DNA of 64,000 nt, taken from Pseudomonas sp. Q11. GTDB lineage: Bacteria; Pseudomonadota; Gammaproteobacteria; Pseudomonadales; Pseudomonadaceae. The DNA lies in contig NZ_JAKNQY010000002.1 of the NCBI RefSeq assembly GCF_024494355.1, forward strand, positions 265,204 to 329,203, in the 5' to 3' direction. Under the pieces are notes generated by a model. It was not told where the DNA came from and made no database searches. It worked only from the letters and a program-made list of their open reading frames with translations. The translations under genes and the position numbers were made by a program. This document shows positions 44,417-53,782 of the stretch, piece by piece (positions within the stretch are counted from its first letter, which is position 1; each line of letters begins with the position of its first letter).

Positions 44417-44547
44417 CTGTGGCAAGGGGGTTTATCCCCGCTGTGTTGAAGCAGCCCTAACGCTCGCACCTCGGTTTATCAGTTGATCGCCTACAACCAT
44501 CTTGGGACTGCTTCGCAGTCCAGCGGGGATAAATCCCCTCGCCACAG
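44417..44547. repeat. REP-like inverted pair (131 bp)
   Basis: Left arm CTGTGGCAAGGGGGTTTATC-CCCGCTG and right arm CAGCGGGGATAAATCCCCTC-GCCACAG are inverted copies about 75 bp apart, with a small inner hairpin GGACTGC-TTC-GCAGTCC. It is a diverged REPIN-like element in the 411-bp region upstream of the HIT gene; the rest of that region holds the relic at 44558 and another single REP. Confidence 0.75.
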
Positions 44548-44557
44548 GAGGTTGGCC

Positions 44558-44608
44558 ATGTCCCTTGTGTTGAATCTTGAGCCGGCGAACAGGGCAAAAG
44601 CCAGCTGA
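44558..44608 (+). pseudogene. Relic of a DMT-transporter 3' end
   Basis: The plus strand reads MSLVLNLEPANRAKAS and a stop. This matches SVLVLNLEPAKVAV at the C-terminus of the EamA transporter (41566-41610), also at the nucleotide level (CTTGTGTTGAATCTTGAGCC here, CTTGTGTTAAATCTTGAACC there). Nothing else of the gene is visible. It is flanked on both sides by REP-like repeats, suggesting recombination between them. Confidence 0.6.
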
Positions 44609-44705
44609 TTCTGTAGTGGTTGTAGGCAATGACCTCGGATGTTGTCGCCAGGATTGAGCTTGGGGTTTATCAATGAATCCTTTGTTCTGCTGCGCGTTTT
44701 TTGGG

Positions 44706-44748
44706 GCTGCTGCGCAGCCCAGCGGGAGCAAGCTCCCTCGCCACGGGG
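44706..44748. repeat. Single REP-like element
   Basis: GCTGCTGCGCAGCCCAGC is followed by GGGAGCAAGCTCCCTCGCCA, the same unit as at 39679 and 46220. It ends just before the stop of the lipoprotein gene. Confidence 0.75.
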
Positions 44749-44758
44749 TGTGTTATGG

Positions 44759-45157
44759 CTACAATTTTTTCCATCCTCGTCCATCGGTCGTGCGGTAGGT
44801 TCCCCCAGTGGCACAGCATCCACCGGCTCCAAATGCCATACGCCCCAGCTCAACCGTGACAGTTTCCTTTCCCTTACTCAGCGACTGCCGCGAGCAACTG
44901 GTGAAAAAAGCGTAGGGTTCCGTTTCCAGCACCACGGTCCAGGTCATGTCTTTCGCTGACTGGCCCTTGATCTTGTAAACCGCACAATCGTGAACAACCA
45001 GTTGAGCAAATTGCCCTGCAAGCAGTCCCTTGAAAACGAGCTCAGGTGGAGCGTCTAGCAGGGCGGTTTTTAGCGGGTCCGGTTCTGACCCGTACTCGCA
45101 AGCCGTCATCAAGCCCATGGCGAGAACCAGGTACGCTAGCCGGACACGCTGCCGCAC
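44759..45157 (-). CDS. Putative lipoprotein of unknown function
   Basis: 132 residues from the GTG at 45157, which shares its first base with the stop of the preceding gene (TAGTG), so the two are co-translated. A signal peptide ends in the lipobox LGLMTAC-type (MGLMTACEYG). Four further cysteines occur (HDCAVYKIKG, FFTSCSRQS, GAGGCCATGG). No known domain. Confidence 0.7.
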   Translation of the reverse strand: MRQRVRLAYLVLAMGLMTACEYGSEPDPLKTALLDAPPELVFKGLLAGQFAQLVVHDCAVYKIKGQSAKDMTWTVVLETEPYAFFTSCSRQSLSKGKETVTVELGRMAFGAGGCCATGGTYRTTDGRGWKKL

Positions 45158-45699
45158 TACTTCTTGACCGGGTAATCCTGCCCCCACACCCGTACCGAAC
45201 TGGTCGCCTCGTTCATGCCTTCGAACACGAACTTCTGCCGTACGGCGGTCTTTGGTGGAACGGTGACTTCGTCGGGGTTTTCCAGGCCGGTGAGGCGGTT
45301 GGAGTAACCCGCCTGGTCAATGGCCAGCAGCACGCCGGTCTGGCCGAGGTTCACAAGGCGCAGTTGGGTGTCGGTGCTGTTTTTGAAACCGAGGGTAATG
45401 CTGACGTTGTCGTCGCTGGGTTCGAGCTTCAACACTTCAACGGCGATGCGATCCTTCATTTGCTCGCCAGACGAAATGATCGCCGCACCATCGGTGCCCT
45501 GGGCCGACTCGCGGCCATCGAGCACGCCTTCGCTGACGCCGCCCAGCAGGTTCTTGCCGGCGGTGATGAACGTTGAAACGGCGGCCTTGGTCGAGTCCTT
45601 GATGAGACTGCCGTCGGTTGGCTCGCCTTCGGCGAAGCACAGCGAGCTGAGCAGGAGGCTGGAAACGAAGAGGGTGGAACGTGACGGCAGAAAAGTCAT
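45157..45699 (-). CDS. Exported protein of unknown function
   Basis: 180 residues from the ATG at 45699, with AAGGA 7 nt upstream. A Sec signal peptide (STLFVSSLLLSSLCFAEG) precedes a beta-rich domain (IAVEVLKLEPSDDNVSITLG, QLRLVNLGQTGVLLAIDQAG) that looks like an immunoglobulin-like or transglutaminase-adjacent fold. It ends VRVWGQDYPVKK. No family recognised; it is paired with the lipoprotein gene. Confidence 0.7.
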   Translation of the reverse strand: MTFLPSRSTLFVSSLLLSSLCFAEGEPTDGSLIKDSTKAAVSTFITAGKNLLGGVSEGVLDGRESAQGTDGAAIISSGEQMKDRIAVEVLKLEPSDDNVSITLGFKNSTDTQLRLVNLGQTGVLLAIDQAGYSNRLTGLENPDEVTVPPKTAVRQKFVFEGMNEATSSVRVWGQDYPVKK

Positions 45700-46002
45700 A
45701 CCTGGATCCTTGAGGGTGGCCTGCGACATCGCCTGTCAGAAGGGCGAACGGCAATGATAGCCGTGATCGAGGACCGTTAGCGATTTACCTCATTGAGTTT
45801 CCGGCCTTGCGCCGTTCCTGGTCGCAGCCAGGCAAGGTTGATGCATTGAGCGAGTCCTGTGCCGGTCTGGGATGCTCTCGTCTGATCCGTATTTTCCAGC
45901 GTCAGGTGCCTCTGTCATGACTCCAGGCCCAGCCCCAGAATAACCACGCGGTTGGCCTGTCAGACCGCCCATGTGCTGCAATTTTTTGGTCCAGGAGTGC
46001 TC

Positions 46003-46086
46003 ATGACGAAGATGGCGATTTTTTTGGGTGGTTTTTTGGTACTGACCCTTTTGATTGGCGTACTGGCAACGATTTCGCCGGTGTAG
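46003..46086 (+). CDS. 27-residue hydrophobic small protein
   Basis: MTKMAIFLGGFLVLTLLIGV-LATISPV: one membrane helix and almost nothing else. A GGAG 5 nt before the ATG and the clean hydrophobic composition support translation. It lies alone between the exported-protein pair and a REP pair. Small membrane proteins of this size often modulate larger complexes; the partner is unknown. Confidence 0.55.
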   Translation: MTKMAIFLGGFLVLTLLIGVLATISPV

Positions 46087-46124
46087 ACACCCGTTGCTAA
46101 GGCCGGTGTGGTTTCGGTTTCTTT

Positions 46125-46257
46125 TGTGGCGAGGGAGCTTGCTCCCGCTGGGGCGCGAAGCGGCCCTGAAGCTCGCCCCGGTTCTACCGCTCCATCCCCT
46201 GCAAGCATCCTAGGGCTGCTACGCAGCCCAGCGGGAGCAAGCTCCCTCGCCACGGGG
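46125..46257. repeat. REP-like inverted pair downstream of cheB
   Basis: Left unit TGTGGCGAGGGAGCTTGCTC-CCGCTGGGGCG and right unit CAGCGGGAGCAAGCTCCCTC-GCCACGGG form an inverted pair about 70 bp apart. It lies 36 bp beyond the end of the chemosensory operon, where it could limit 3' decay of the transcript. Confidence 0.8.
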
Positions 46258-46292
46258 GTTGTGTGGGGGCAGGTGGATGTGATCGGTCCTCA

Positions 46293-47366
46293 CTATCTAT
46301 GCAAAATCACCTGCGCAATCTCATGCAACCCCATCACCCGCTGCGCGGCGTTGAGTTTGATCGCTTCCTTGGGCATGCCGAAGACCACGCAGCTGGCTTC
46401 GTCCTGGGCCACGGTGCTGCTGCCGGCGTCGAGCATTTCCTTGAGGCCGCGGGCGCCGTCGTCGCCCATGCCGGTCATGATGATGCCGGTGGCGTTGCGG
46501 CCGGCGAATTTGGCCACTGAGCGAAACAGCACGTCCACCGATGGGCGGTGGCGGTTGACCAGGGGGCCGTCCACCACTTGGACGTGATAGAACGCGCCGC
46601 TGCGGGTCACCATCATGTGTTTGCCGCCCGGGGCGATGAGGGCCAGGCCCGGGTGGATGCGGTCGTTGTTGCGGGCTTCGCGCACTTCGATCTGGCACAG
46701 GCTGTCGAGCCGGGCGGCAAACGAGGCGGTGAATTTTTCCGGCATGTGCTGGACGATGACGATCCCTGGGCACACCCGTGGCAAGGCGGTCAGCACTGCT
46801 TCCAGGGCCTGGGTGCCGCCGGTGGACGTGCCGAGGGCGACGATGCGTTCGGTGGTCTGGGCCATGGCATGGCCGTTGGCGGCCGGCAGCATCGCGTCGG
46901 CGGTGAGTTTGGTGGCTGGGGTCAGTGGCGCCGGGGCAGGGCGCCGGCCCAGGTTTCTGACGTTGACCTGGGCGGCGGCGCGGATGGCCGATATCAACTC
47001 CGGTGCCGATTCCAGCAGGAAATTCTTCAGGCCGCTGGTGGGCTTGGTGATGATTTCCACCGCGCCGGCGGCCATGGCTTGCAAGGTGGTTTCGGCGCCC
47101 CTGGGCGTCAGGGACGAGCAGATCACCACCGGCGTGGGACGCTCGCTCATGATTTTTTTCAGGAAGGTGATGCCGTCCATGCGCGGCATTTCCACGTCCA
47201 GCACGATCACGTCGGGCCATTCCTTAGCCAGTTTGTCCATGGCGAAAATCGGATCGGACGCCGCGCCCATCACATGAATGTCCGGCGTGTCACTGAGGAT
47301 CGCCAGCAGTACCTGGCGAACCACGGCAGAGTCATCCACCAGCAGTACATTTATCTTTTTTGACAT
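46293..47366 (-). CDS. cheB: Chemotaxis response regulator protein-glutamate methylesterase CheB
   Basis: 357 residues. Receiver domain (1-125) with [14 protein letters not shown] and Asp in [12 protein letters not shown]. The methylesterase domain (about 165-357) has Ser in [11 protein letters not shown], His in VQHMPEKFT and Asp in [10 protein letters not shown]. It removes methyl groups from (or deamidates) the transducers. It is the last gene of the operon and starts 3 bp after the cheD stop. Confidence 0.95.
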   Translation of the reverse strand: MSKKINVLLVDDSAVVRQVLLAILSDTPDIHVMGAASDPIFAMDKLAKEWPDVIVLDVEMPRMDGITFLKKIMSERPTPVVICSSLTPRGAETTLQAMAAGAVEIITKPTSGLKNFLLESAPELISAIRAAAQVNVRNLGRRPAPAPLTPATKLTADAMLPAANGHAMAQTTERIVALGTSTGGTQALEAVLTALPRVCPGIVIVQHMPEKFTASFAARLDSLCQIEVREARNNDRIHPGLALIAPGGKHMMVTRSGAFYHVQVVDGPLVNRHRPSVDVLFRSVAKFAGRNATGIIMTGMGDDGARGLKEMLDAGSSTVAQDEASCVVFGMPKEAIKLNAAQRVMGLHEIAQVILHR

Positions 47367-47368
47367 GG

Positions 47369-47866
47369 TTAATGTCGGGTCCTTATCGGTTGGTGCCTGA
47401 CCCACACGTCGCCGCTGCACAGGTCAAAGATGATGCTTCGGTAACCGGTGCTGCCCATGTCCTGGGCGATCAGGTCCAGGCGGTAGAGCGCGGCCATTTC
47501 CAGCGCTGCGTTGACGTTCATGCGCGCCACGTCGCCGAACGGCACCTGGCGTTGCAGCTCCGGGAACATTTCGCCGCCGCCGAACAGCTTAAGCTGGTAA
47601 TCCTCGGGTTCGGTGCAATGGGCTTTTGCCTGGCGGACGAACAGTTCGATGGCTTCGTCGGCGTACATGCCGTTCAGCGCCGTCGAGCAGCGCGCCCGGC
47701 TGGGCAACATGTAATGGCACATACCGCCGATCTTGCGCTCCGGGTGCCACAGGGTGACGGCCACGCAAGAGCCGAGAATGGTGCGCAGGCGAGCCGGACT
47801 CGTGGCGAAACGAAACTCGCCTGGTGCCAGATACACCTCGGGCACTTGCATCAGCGCGGCGCTCAT
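47369..47866 (-). CDS. cheD: Chemoreceptor glutamine deamidase CheD
   Basis: 165 residues from the ATG at 47866, which overlaps the cheR stop as ATGA. The catalytic Cys and His are in [20 protein letters not shown] and MCHYMLP. It continues KLFGGGEMF and [17 protein letters not shown]. It deamidates receptor glutamines and can bind CheC/CheY-type partners. The longer frame to 48163 is a shadow. Confidence 0.92.
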   Translation of the reverse strand: MSAALMQVPEVYLAPGEFRFATSPARLRTILGSCVAVTLWHPERKIGGMCHYMLPSRARCSTALNGMYADEAIELFVRQAKAHCTEPEDYQLKLFGGGEMFPELQRQVPFGDVARMNVNAALEMAALYRLDLIAQDMGSTGYRSIIFDLCSGDVWVRHQPIRTRH

Positions 47867-48699
47867 GGCTTGCGATAGATCGAAGGTGCCACCAGTTTCA
47901 ACGCATCGGATACGCCGTTGAGGCTTTCGGAGTGGCTCACGATGAAATACCCGCCGGACTTGAGCCGCGGGAGCAATCGGGCGACCACTTTGCTTTTGGT
48001 GGGTTGGTCGAAATAGATCATCACGTTGCGCAGGAAGATGACATCGAACTCCCCCAGCTCCGGCAAGGTGTCGTTGAGGTTGACCTGGATGAAGTTGACC
48101 CGGCTGCGCAACGCCCGATCGATGAGGAAGGTGCCTTGCTGGCTGCCGGTACCCTTTAGGCAATATTTCACCAGCAACGGTTGGGGCAGGGTACGGGCGC
48201 GTTCCATGGGGTAATGTCCGGAACGGGCCTTGGCCAGTACCTGGCTGCTGATGTCTGAACCGATGATTTCCCAGGGTGTGGTGCCCAGTCCTTCGGCCAG
48301 GGTCATGGCCAGGCTGTAGGGCTCTTCACCGGAGGAGCTGGCCGCGCTCCACAGACGAAAGGTTTTGCCTGGCGTTGCATGGGGCAGTACATGCTGGCGC
48401 AGGAAATCAAAGTGCTTGGGCTCGCGAAAAAAGTAGGTTTCATTGGTGGTGAGCAGGTCCAGCGCCACCTGCAATTCCTCGGTGCGCTGGCCGCTCATGA
48501 TCAGCTTGAAATACTCACCATAACTGCCCAGTTCATAGTGCTTGAGGCGCTTGAACAACCGTCCGGCCACCAGGGCCTTCTTGGCCGGTGACAGGTTGAT
48601 GCCCGCGGCCTGGTACAGCCAGGCTTGAAACTGGCTGAACTCACGGTCATTGAGCGCCAATGAGCCTACGGTGCGTTCCTTGCAGGTGTCCGTGTTCAT
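47863..48699 (-). CDS. cheR: Chemotaxis protein methyltransferase CheR
   Basis: 278 residues. An N-terminal helical domain precedes the SAM-binding domain with FRLWSAASSSGEEPYSLAM, the metal-free IIGSDISSQVLAKAR and DVIFLRNVMIYFD. It methylates glutamates on the transducers; one transducer here ends in a pentapeptide that could tether it. Start overlaps the cheW stop. Confidence 0.94.
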   Translation of the reverse strand: MNTDTCKERTVGSLALNDREFSQFQAWLYQAAGINLSPAKKALVAGRLFKRLKHYELGSYGEYFKLIMSGQRTEELQVALDLLTTNETYFFREPKHFDFLRQHVLPHATPGKTFRLWSAASSSGEEPYSLAMTLAEGLGTTPWEIIGSDISSQVLAKARSGHYPMERARTLPQPLLVKYCLKGTGSQQGTFLIDRALRSRVNFIQVNLNDTLPELGEFDVIFLRNVMIYFDQPTKSKVVARLLPRLKSGGYFIVSHSESLNGVSDALKLVAPSIYRKP

Positions 48700-49232
48700 T
48701 GGCTTTCAGCTTCCAGCGCGGCAGGGCTGGCCTGGGCCAGTTGCGACATTTCATCGATGGACAGCACCCGGTCCACCTCCAGTACGATCACGAACTTGCC
48801 GTCGACCTTGGCCATGCCGCTGATGAAATCGGCGCGGATCTTCGCCCCGAAACTCGGTGGCGGTTCGATCTGCGAAGCCGGAATCTCCAGCACCGCCGAC
48901 ACGGTGTCCACCAGCAAGCCGATGTCCTGGGCGGGCCCGTCCTCGGTGTTGGCCTCGATGATCACCACGCACGAACGCCGGGTGATCGCCGAATTCTGTC
49001 GGCCGAACCGGGCCGACAGGTCCACCACCGGCACGACCGCGCCGCGCAGGTTGATCACCCCGCGTACGAAGGTCGGCATCATCGGCACCACCGTCAGGTT
49101 GCCGTACTCGATGATCTCCTTGATGCACAGGATGCCGATGGCAAACATCTCTGTGCCGAGCATAAACGTCAGGTATTGCGCTTCTTCCTCAACCGCGATG
49201 GCGGTTTGACGTGTGGTCGCGATGGCGCCCAT
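48696..49232 (-). CDS. cheW: Coupling protein CheW
   Basis: 178 residues from the ATG at 49232 behind AAAGGAG. Typical CheW pieces: YLTFMLGTEMFAIGILCIKE, MPTFVRGVINLRGAVVPVVD and IGLLVDTVSAVLEIP. It links the kinase to the transducers. The downstream end overlaps cheR. Confidence 0.94.
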   Translation of the reverse strand: MGAIATTRQTAIAVEEEAQYLTFMLGTEMFAIGILCIKEIIEYGNLTVVPMMPTFVRGVINLRGAVVPVVDLSARFGRQNSAITRRSCVVIIEANTEDGPAQDIGLLVDTVSAVLEIPASQIEPPPSFGAKIRADFISGMAKVDGKFVIVLEVDRVLSIDEMSQLAQASPAALEAESQ

Positions 49233-49271
49233 GCCTTTTCTCCTTTTAAGCAAGCCTGTAGGGCCGGACCG

Positions 49272-50930
49272 TCAGAACCGGGTGAATTCGGATTCGTCTG
49301 GCGCGCTGGCCATGTTGTAGGCAAACGCCTTGGGCATCGTCGCCGCAGGCGCGCGGACGGTCTTGCGACTGGCCGGGCCGGGCGTGTTGTCCACTTTTAG
49401 TGGCTGGTTGGCCGATTTGGCCGGCGCGTCCAGGGTGAAGAAGCTCATGGCCTGTTGCAGCTGTTCGGCCTGGCTGCTCATCTCTTCTGCGGTGGCGGCC
49501 AATTCTTCGCTGCTGGAGGCGTTCTGCTGGGTCACCTGGTTGAGCTGGGTCATGGCGGTGTTGATCTGCGCCACACCGGCAGCCTGCTCTTCGGAGGCAG
49601 CGCTGATTTCCTGCACCAGGTCCGAGGTCTTGTTGATGGACGGGACCATTTCGTTGAGCAGATGCCCGGCCTTCTCGGCCATGTCGACGCTGCTGGACGA
49701 CAGCTCGCCGATCTCCTGGGCCGCCACCTGGCTGCGTTCAGCCAGTTTGCGCACCTCGGCGGCGACGACGGCGAAGCCTTTGCCATGCTCACCGGCGCGG
49801 GCCGCTTCGATTGCAGCGTTGAGCGCCAGCAGGTTGGTCTGGTAGGCGATGTCGTCGATGATGCTGATGCGCTGGGCGATTTTCTTCATCGCCACCACGG
49901 TCTGCTGCACCGATTCACCGCCGTCGGTGGCTTCCTTGGCGGCCTTGCTGGCCATACCGTCGGTGACCTTGGCGTTCTCGGTGTTCTGGTTGATGCTGGC
50001 GCTCATCTGCTCGATGGAGGCGCTGGTTTCTTCGACGCTGGCCGCCTGCTCGCTGGTGGCCTGGCTCATGGATTGCGCGGTGGCGCTGACTTCTTCGGAG
50101 GCGCTGGCCAGGTTGTCGGCGGCGTTGCGCACTTCGCCGATGATGTGGGACAGCTTGCCCACCATGTTTTGCATGGCGTTGAGCACCATGCCGGTTTCGT
50201 CCTTGGAACCGCTGTCGATTTTCGCGTTCAGGTTGCCTTCGGCCAGTTGCCCGGCCACCAAGGCCGCCTGTTTCAGGGGACGGGAAATGATCCGGGAAAT
50301 GAACAGTGCCAGGCCCAGGCCCACCAGCAGGGCGGCGATCAGCACGGCAATGATCGACAGACGCGCATTCTCATACAGTTCCGTACCATGGGCGCTGGCC
50401 ACGTCGGCCCCGGCGGCATTGAGCTCGACCAGTTTCTGCAGGTCGGCGGTCACCAGGTCGAAATGACGTTTGGACTCACCCTTGAGCAGTTCCTGGGCTT
50501 GGCCGGTCAGGTTCTGCCGCGACAGCGCGAACAGGTCCTTGCTAACAGTCAGGTACGCGGCCCAGTCACTGCGGGTGGTGTCGAACAGTTGGCGATCTTC
50601 GGCACTGGAGATCAGTTTTTCATAGGTTGCCAGGCGCGTTTCGAAACCCTGTCTGGCTTCGTCCGCTTCTTGCTCGATGGCCGTGCGCTCCTGCTCGGCG
50701 TCGGCGGAAATGTGGCGATTTTCCTTGAGGCGATAGTTCGCCGCATAGAAGCGCATGCCCGAGGCGGCGCGCATCGAAGACATCCAGTTCTCGCGGATAT
50801 CGACGGTTGTGCCGTTGACCTCGTTGAGTTGGATAATCGAGAACACCCCCATGACGGCGGTCAACGCGAGCACCACCAAAAACGAGGTGATCAGTTTGGT
50901 GGCGATTCTAAGATCGTAGAACCATTTCAT
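49272..50930 (-). CDS. Methyl-accepting chemotaxis protein with C-terminal pentapeptide
   Basis: 552 residues from the ATG at 50930. The first membrane helix is at about 10-30, then a four-helix-bundle periplasmic domain, a second helix at about 190-210, HAMP, and a long cytoplasmic coiled coil with hairpin tip [24 protein letters not shown]. The protein ends SEFTRF; EFTRF fits the x-(W/F)-x-x-F tether that binds CheR or CheB. Ligand unknown. Confidence 0.93.
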   Translation of the reverse strand: MKWFYDLRIATKLITSFLVVLALTAVMGVFSIIQLNEVNGTTVDIRENWMSSMRAASGMRFYAANYRLKENRHISADAEQERTAIEQEADEARQGFETRLATYEKLISSAEDRQLFDTTRSDWAAYLTVSKDLFALSRQNLTGQAQELLKGESKRHFDLVTADLQKLVELNAAGADVASAHGTELYENARLSIIAVLIAALLVGLGLALFISRIISRPLKQAALVAGQLAEGNLNAKIDSGSKDETGMVLNAMQNMVGKLSHIIGEVRNAADNLASASEEVSATAQSMSQATSEQAASVEETSASIEQMSASINQNTENAKVTDGMASKAAKEATDGGESVQQTVVAMKKIAQRISIIDDIAYQTNLLALNAAIEAARAGEHGKGFAVVAAEVRKLAERSQVAAQEIGELSSSSVDMAEKAGHLLNEMVPSINKTSDLVQEISAASEEQAAGVAQINTAMTQLNQVTQQNASSSEELAATAEEMSSQAEQLQQAMSFFTLDAPAKSANQPLKVDNTPGPASRKTVRAPAATMPKAFAYNMASAPDESEFTRF

Positions 50931-50963
50931 CGGGAAGTACCTCTCCATGGAATTGCTAAAGCG

Positions 50964-53069
50964 TCAGCGAGCAGTGGCTTGTTGTGATTGAGTTGAGGTG
51001 TAGCGGTTGTCTATTTGCGCGATCTGGGTGAGCAGCGCCGGCACGTCGAGAATCAATGCCACGGCGCCGCTGCCCAGGATCGTCGAGCCGCTGATCCCGC
51101 GCAGCGCGCCGAACAGCTTGCCCAGGGGTTTGATCACGGTCTGGAATTCACCGAGCAGGTCATCCACCACCAGTCCGGCCTTGAGCTCGGCGTAGCGCAC
51201 CACCACCACGTTCTGCCGACGCGAGGCCGGGCCTTCGTGGTTGAAGTGATCGCGCAGGTACACCAGCGGCAGCACTTCGCCGCGCAGGTCGAGGTAGCCT
51301 TGTTCGCGGCTGCAAACCCCGTCGTCCTCGCTCAGCTCGATGCATTCCTGGACCATGTCCAGGGGGATGACATACGTGGACTGGCCGATGCCCACCAGAA
51401 AGCCATTGATGATCGCCAGCGTCAGCGGCAGGCGAATACGCACCACGGTGCCCTGGCCCGGCTGGCTGTCCAGGTCGACGGTGCCGCGCAGCAGGGTTAT
51501 GTTGCGCTTGACCACATCCATGCCCACGCCACGCCCGGAAAGGTTGGTGACGGCCTGGGCGGTGGAGAAACCGGGCTCGAAGATCAGGTTGTAGATTTCC
51601 TGGTCGGTGGGGCTGGCGCCAGGGGCGACCAGGCCGCGTTCCTGGGCTTTTTCCAGGATCCGGTCACGGTTCAGGCCGGCGCCGTCGTCGGCGATTTCCA
51701 GCACGATGCTGCCCGAGTCGTGGTAGGCATTGAGGTGCAGATGACCTTTGGCCGGTTTACCGGCCGCCAGCCGCGCCTCGGCGGTTTCGATGCCGTGGTC
51801 CATGGCGTTGCGTAACAGGTGCATGAGCGGGTCGCCGATTTTTTCCACCACGGTTTTATCCAGCTCGGTTTCCGCACCGCTGATGATCAGGTCGATGTCC
51901 TTGCCCAGTTCCTGGCTGACATCGCGCACCACCCGGCGGAACCGATTGAAGGTTTCACCGATGGGGATCATGCGCAGACGCAAGGCGCCGTCGAGAATTT
52001 CTTCCACCAGCCCGGACACCGTTGACGTCGATTCCTGCAACGAGTCGTCGTTGCAGTTGCGAGCCAGCAGGCTGGCGCCGGCACTGGCGATGACCAGCTC
52101 GCCCACCAGGTTGATCAACTCGTCGAGCTTGTCGGCGTTGACCCGCACATAGGTGCCGTCCTTGGCCTTGCCGTCGCTGGTCGCCGGTTGCTTGTCGGCC
52201 GTGACCTGAGCGGGCATGCGCGGTGCTGAACGCTGGTCTGGCATCAGTTCACCGGTGGTGACCATTGCCGTGTTGGGGTCAGCCTGCTCTTGGGTTGTTG
52301 CAACCAACCCGGTGTTCATCGGCGGCGCAGGGTCATCCATGGCGACGATCTGGATCTGGCAATCTTCGCGCACGAAATCGAAGACTTCATTGATTGCGCC
52401 GTGGCCGGCGGCCGAACGAAACTCAATGTCGAACCCCAGGTAGCAGGACTCGGCATCCCAGGTTTCGGCCGAGGGCATTGCGTCTGTCAGCGTGGCGATG
52501 TGGATGATCTCACCAAGGGTCTGCAGGTAACGCAGGAATGACAGCGGGTCCATGCCGTTGCGGAACACTTCTGGACCGAAGTGCAGGGCAATGTGCCAGA
52601 GGCCTGCATCGGCGGGCGCCTGTGTTTCGCTGGCTTCGACGGGTTTCGGAGCTTCGGCAGGCGAGGGCGCCTGGTATTCCTGAAGGATCTGACACAGCTC
52701 CATTTCCCGGGCCAGCGCCGGGGGCGCCAGTGTCGCGCCCTGGTTGGCCACCACATTGATCAGCTCCAGCATGTGATCACTGGACTTGAGCAACACGGCG
52801 ATCAGGCCGGCGTCCACTTCGACGCTGCCGTTGCGTAACCGATCGAGCACGTCTTCGACGATGTGGGTGAAACTGACGATGGGTTCCAGGCCGAACAGCC
52901 CGGCCGAGCCCTTGATCGTATGGGCCGCCCGGAAGATCGCGCCGATGGCATCATCGTCGTCCGGGTCGCTTTCCAGTTGCAGCAGGGACTCTTCCATCGC
53001 CTGCAACTGTTCCCGTGCCTCGACGATGAACGTTTGTTGTGCCTGATCGAGATTGATGCTCACGCTCAT
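50964..53069 (-). CDS. cheA: Chemotaxis histidine kinase CheA
   Basis: 701 residues. The N-terminal Hpt domain has the phosphorylated His in FRAAHTIKGSAGLFG (about residue 50). A variable linker follows, with a probable second partner-binding domain (about 150-240), a dimerisation domain (about 310-365), a HATPase (LMHLLRNAMDHGIE, then GRGVGMDVVK) and a C-terminal CheW-like domain. Phosphate goes to CheY and CheB of the same operon. Confidence 0.95.
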   Translation of the reverse strand: MSVSINLDQAQQTFIVEAREQLQAMEESLLQLESDPDDDDAIGAIFRAAHTIKGSAGLFGLEPIVSFTHIVEDVLDRLRNGSVEVDAGLIAVLLKSSDHMLELINVVANQGATLAPPALAREMELCQILQEYQAPSPAEAPKPVEASETQAPADAGLWHIALHFGPEVFRNGMDPLSFLRYLQTLGEIIHIATLTDAMPSAETWDAESCYLGFDIEFRSAAGHGAINEVFDFVREDCQIQIVAMDDPAPPMNTGLVATTQEQADPNTAMVTTGELMPDQRSAPRMPAQVTADKQPATSDGKAKDGTYVRVNADKLDELINLVGELVIASAGASLLARNCNDDSLQESTSTVSGLVEEILDGALRLRMIPIGETFNRFRRVVRDVSQELGKDIDLIISGAETELDKTVVEKIGDPLMHLLRNAMDHGIETAEARLAAGKPAKGHLHLNAYHDSGSIVLEIADDGAGLNRDRILEKAQERGLVAPGASPTDQEIYNLIFEPGFSTAQAVTNLSGRGVGMDVVKRNITLLRGTVDLDSQPGQGTVVRIRLPLTLAIINGFLVGIGQSTYVIPLDMVQECIELSEDDGVCSREQGYLDLRGEVLPLVYLRDHFNHEGPASRRQNVVVVRYAELKAGLVVDDLLGEFQTVIKPLGKLFGALRGISGSTILGSGAVALILDVPALLTQIAQIDNRYTSTQSQQATAR

Positions 53070-53102
53070 ATCCTTTGTCGTGTCCGACGTGTTGCGGGGC
53101 CG

Positions 53103-53387
53103 CTATACAACCAGGTTGCACAGGGCGAGTGTTTCCGTGACGGCTTTGCTGTGGCCCGTTATCTCCAGCCGGGTACCGGCCTTGGGCGCCTCGCGCTGGA
53201 CCATCATCAGCAGTTGCAGGCCGGCGCCGTCCATTTCTGTGATCTGCGACAGATCCAGCGCCATGCGCGGCGTCGCCCCCAGGCGCGGCAGCAACTGCGC
53301 GGCGAGGTCGGCGGCGGTGTAGATCGTCAGCTCGCCGTCGATCTGCACCTGCGCGGTGTCATCCTGTGTTTCGTACAGCAACGGCAT
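53103..53387 (-). CDS. STAS-domain protein of the chemosensory operon
   Basis: 94 residues, one STAS domain: AQVQIDGELTIYTAADLAAQ, RMALDLSQITEMDGAGLQLL. In SpoIIAA-type anti-anti-sigma factors the loop is D-S-x-G with a phosphorylated Ser; here it reads MDGAG, so the phosphorylation site is absent. It is 33 bp downstream of the cheA start side and 15 bp from cheY. It may act as an adaptor or phosphate-flow modulator in the complex (inference). Confidence 0.85.
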   Translation of the reverse strand: MPLLYETQDDTAQVQIDGELTIYTAADLAAQLLPRLGATPRMALDLSQITEMDGAGLQLLMMVQREAPKAGTRLEITGHSKAVTETLALCNLVV

Positions 53388-53402
53388 TTCACTCTCCGCG
53401 AA

Positions 53403-53771
53403 TCAAGGAAGAATCAGCTTGGACACCGCCGCCAGCATCTGCGCCGGCTGGAACGGCTTGACCACCCAGGCCTTGGCACCCGCTGCCTGGCCCTCGAGTT
53501 TTTTCGACTCCTGGGATTCGGTGGTGAGCATGATGATCGGCGTGAACTTGTAGCTGGCCAGCTTCTTGACCTCCTTGACGAAGGTGATGCCGTCCATGTT
53601 CGGCATGTTCACGTCACTGATGATCAGGTGCACCTTCTGGCCATTGAGCTTGCCCAATGCATCCTTGCCATCGCTGGCCTCGATCACGTCGTAGCCGGCA
53701 CTTTTCAACGCGATGCCGACGACCTGCCGAACGCTCGCGGAGTCGTCGACAACCAATACACTTTTAGCCAT
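53403..53771 (-). CDS. cheY: Single-domain response regulator CheY
   Basis: 122 residues, one receiver domain: VLVVDDSASVRQVVGIAL, Asp in LIISDVNMPNMDG, switch Thr in IIMLTTES and Lys in WVVKPF. It has the length of a pure CheY. The ATG at 53771 is correct; the longer frame has no support. Confidence 0.94.
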   Translation of the reverse strand: MAKSVLVVDDSASVRQVVGIALKSAGYDVIEASDGKDALGKLNGQKVHLIISDVNMPNMDGITFVKEVKKLASYKFTPIIMLTTESQESKKLEGQAAGAKAWVVKPFQPAQMLAAVSKLILP

Positions 53772-53782
53772 GAACGGCGCTC

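Noticed and set aside
46321..47220. 299-codon minus-strand frame full of Arg, His, Gly and Pro
   Set aside because: Same strand as cheB but in another frame; cheB explains the sequence.
49455..50987. 510-codon plus-strand frame, rich in Gly, His and Gln
   Set aside because: Antisense to the methyl-accepting chemotaxis protein; no recognisable motif.
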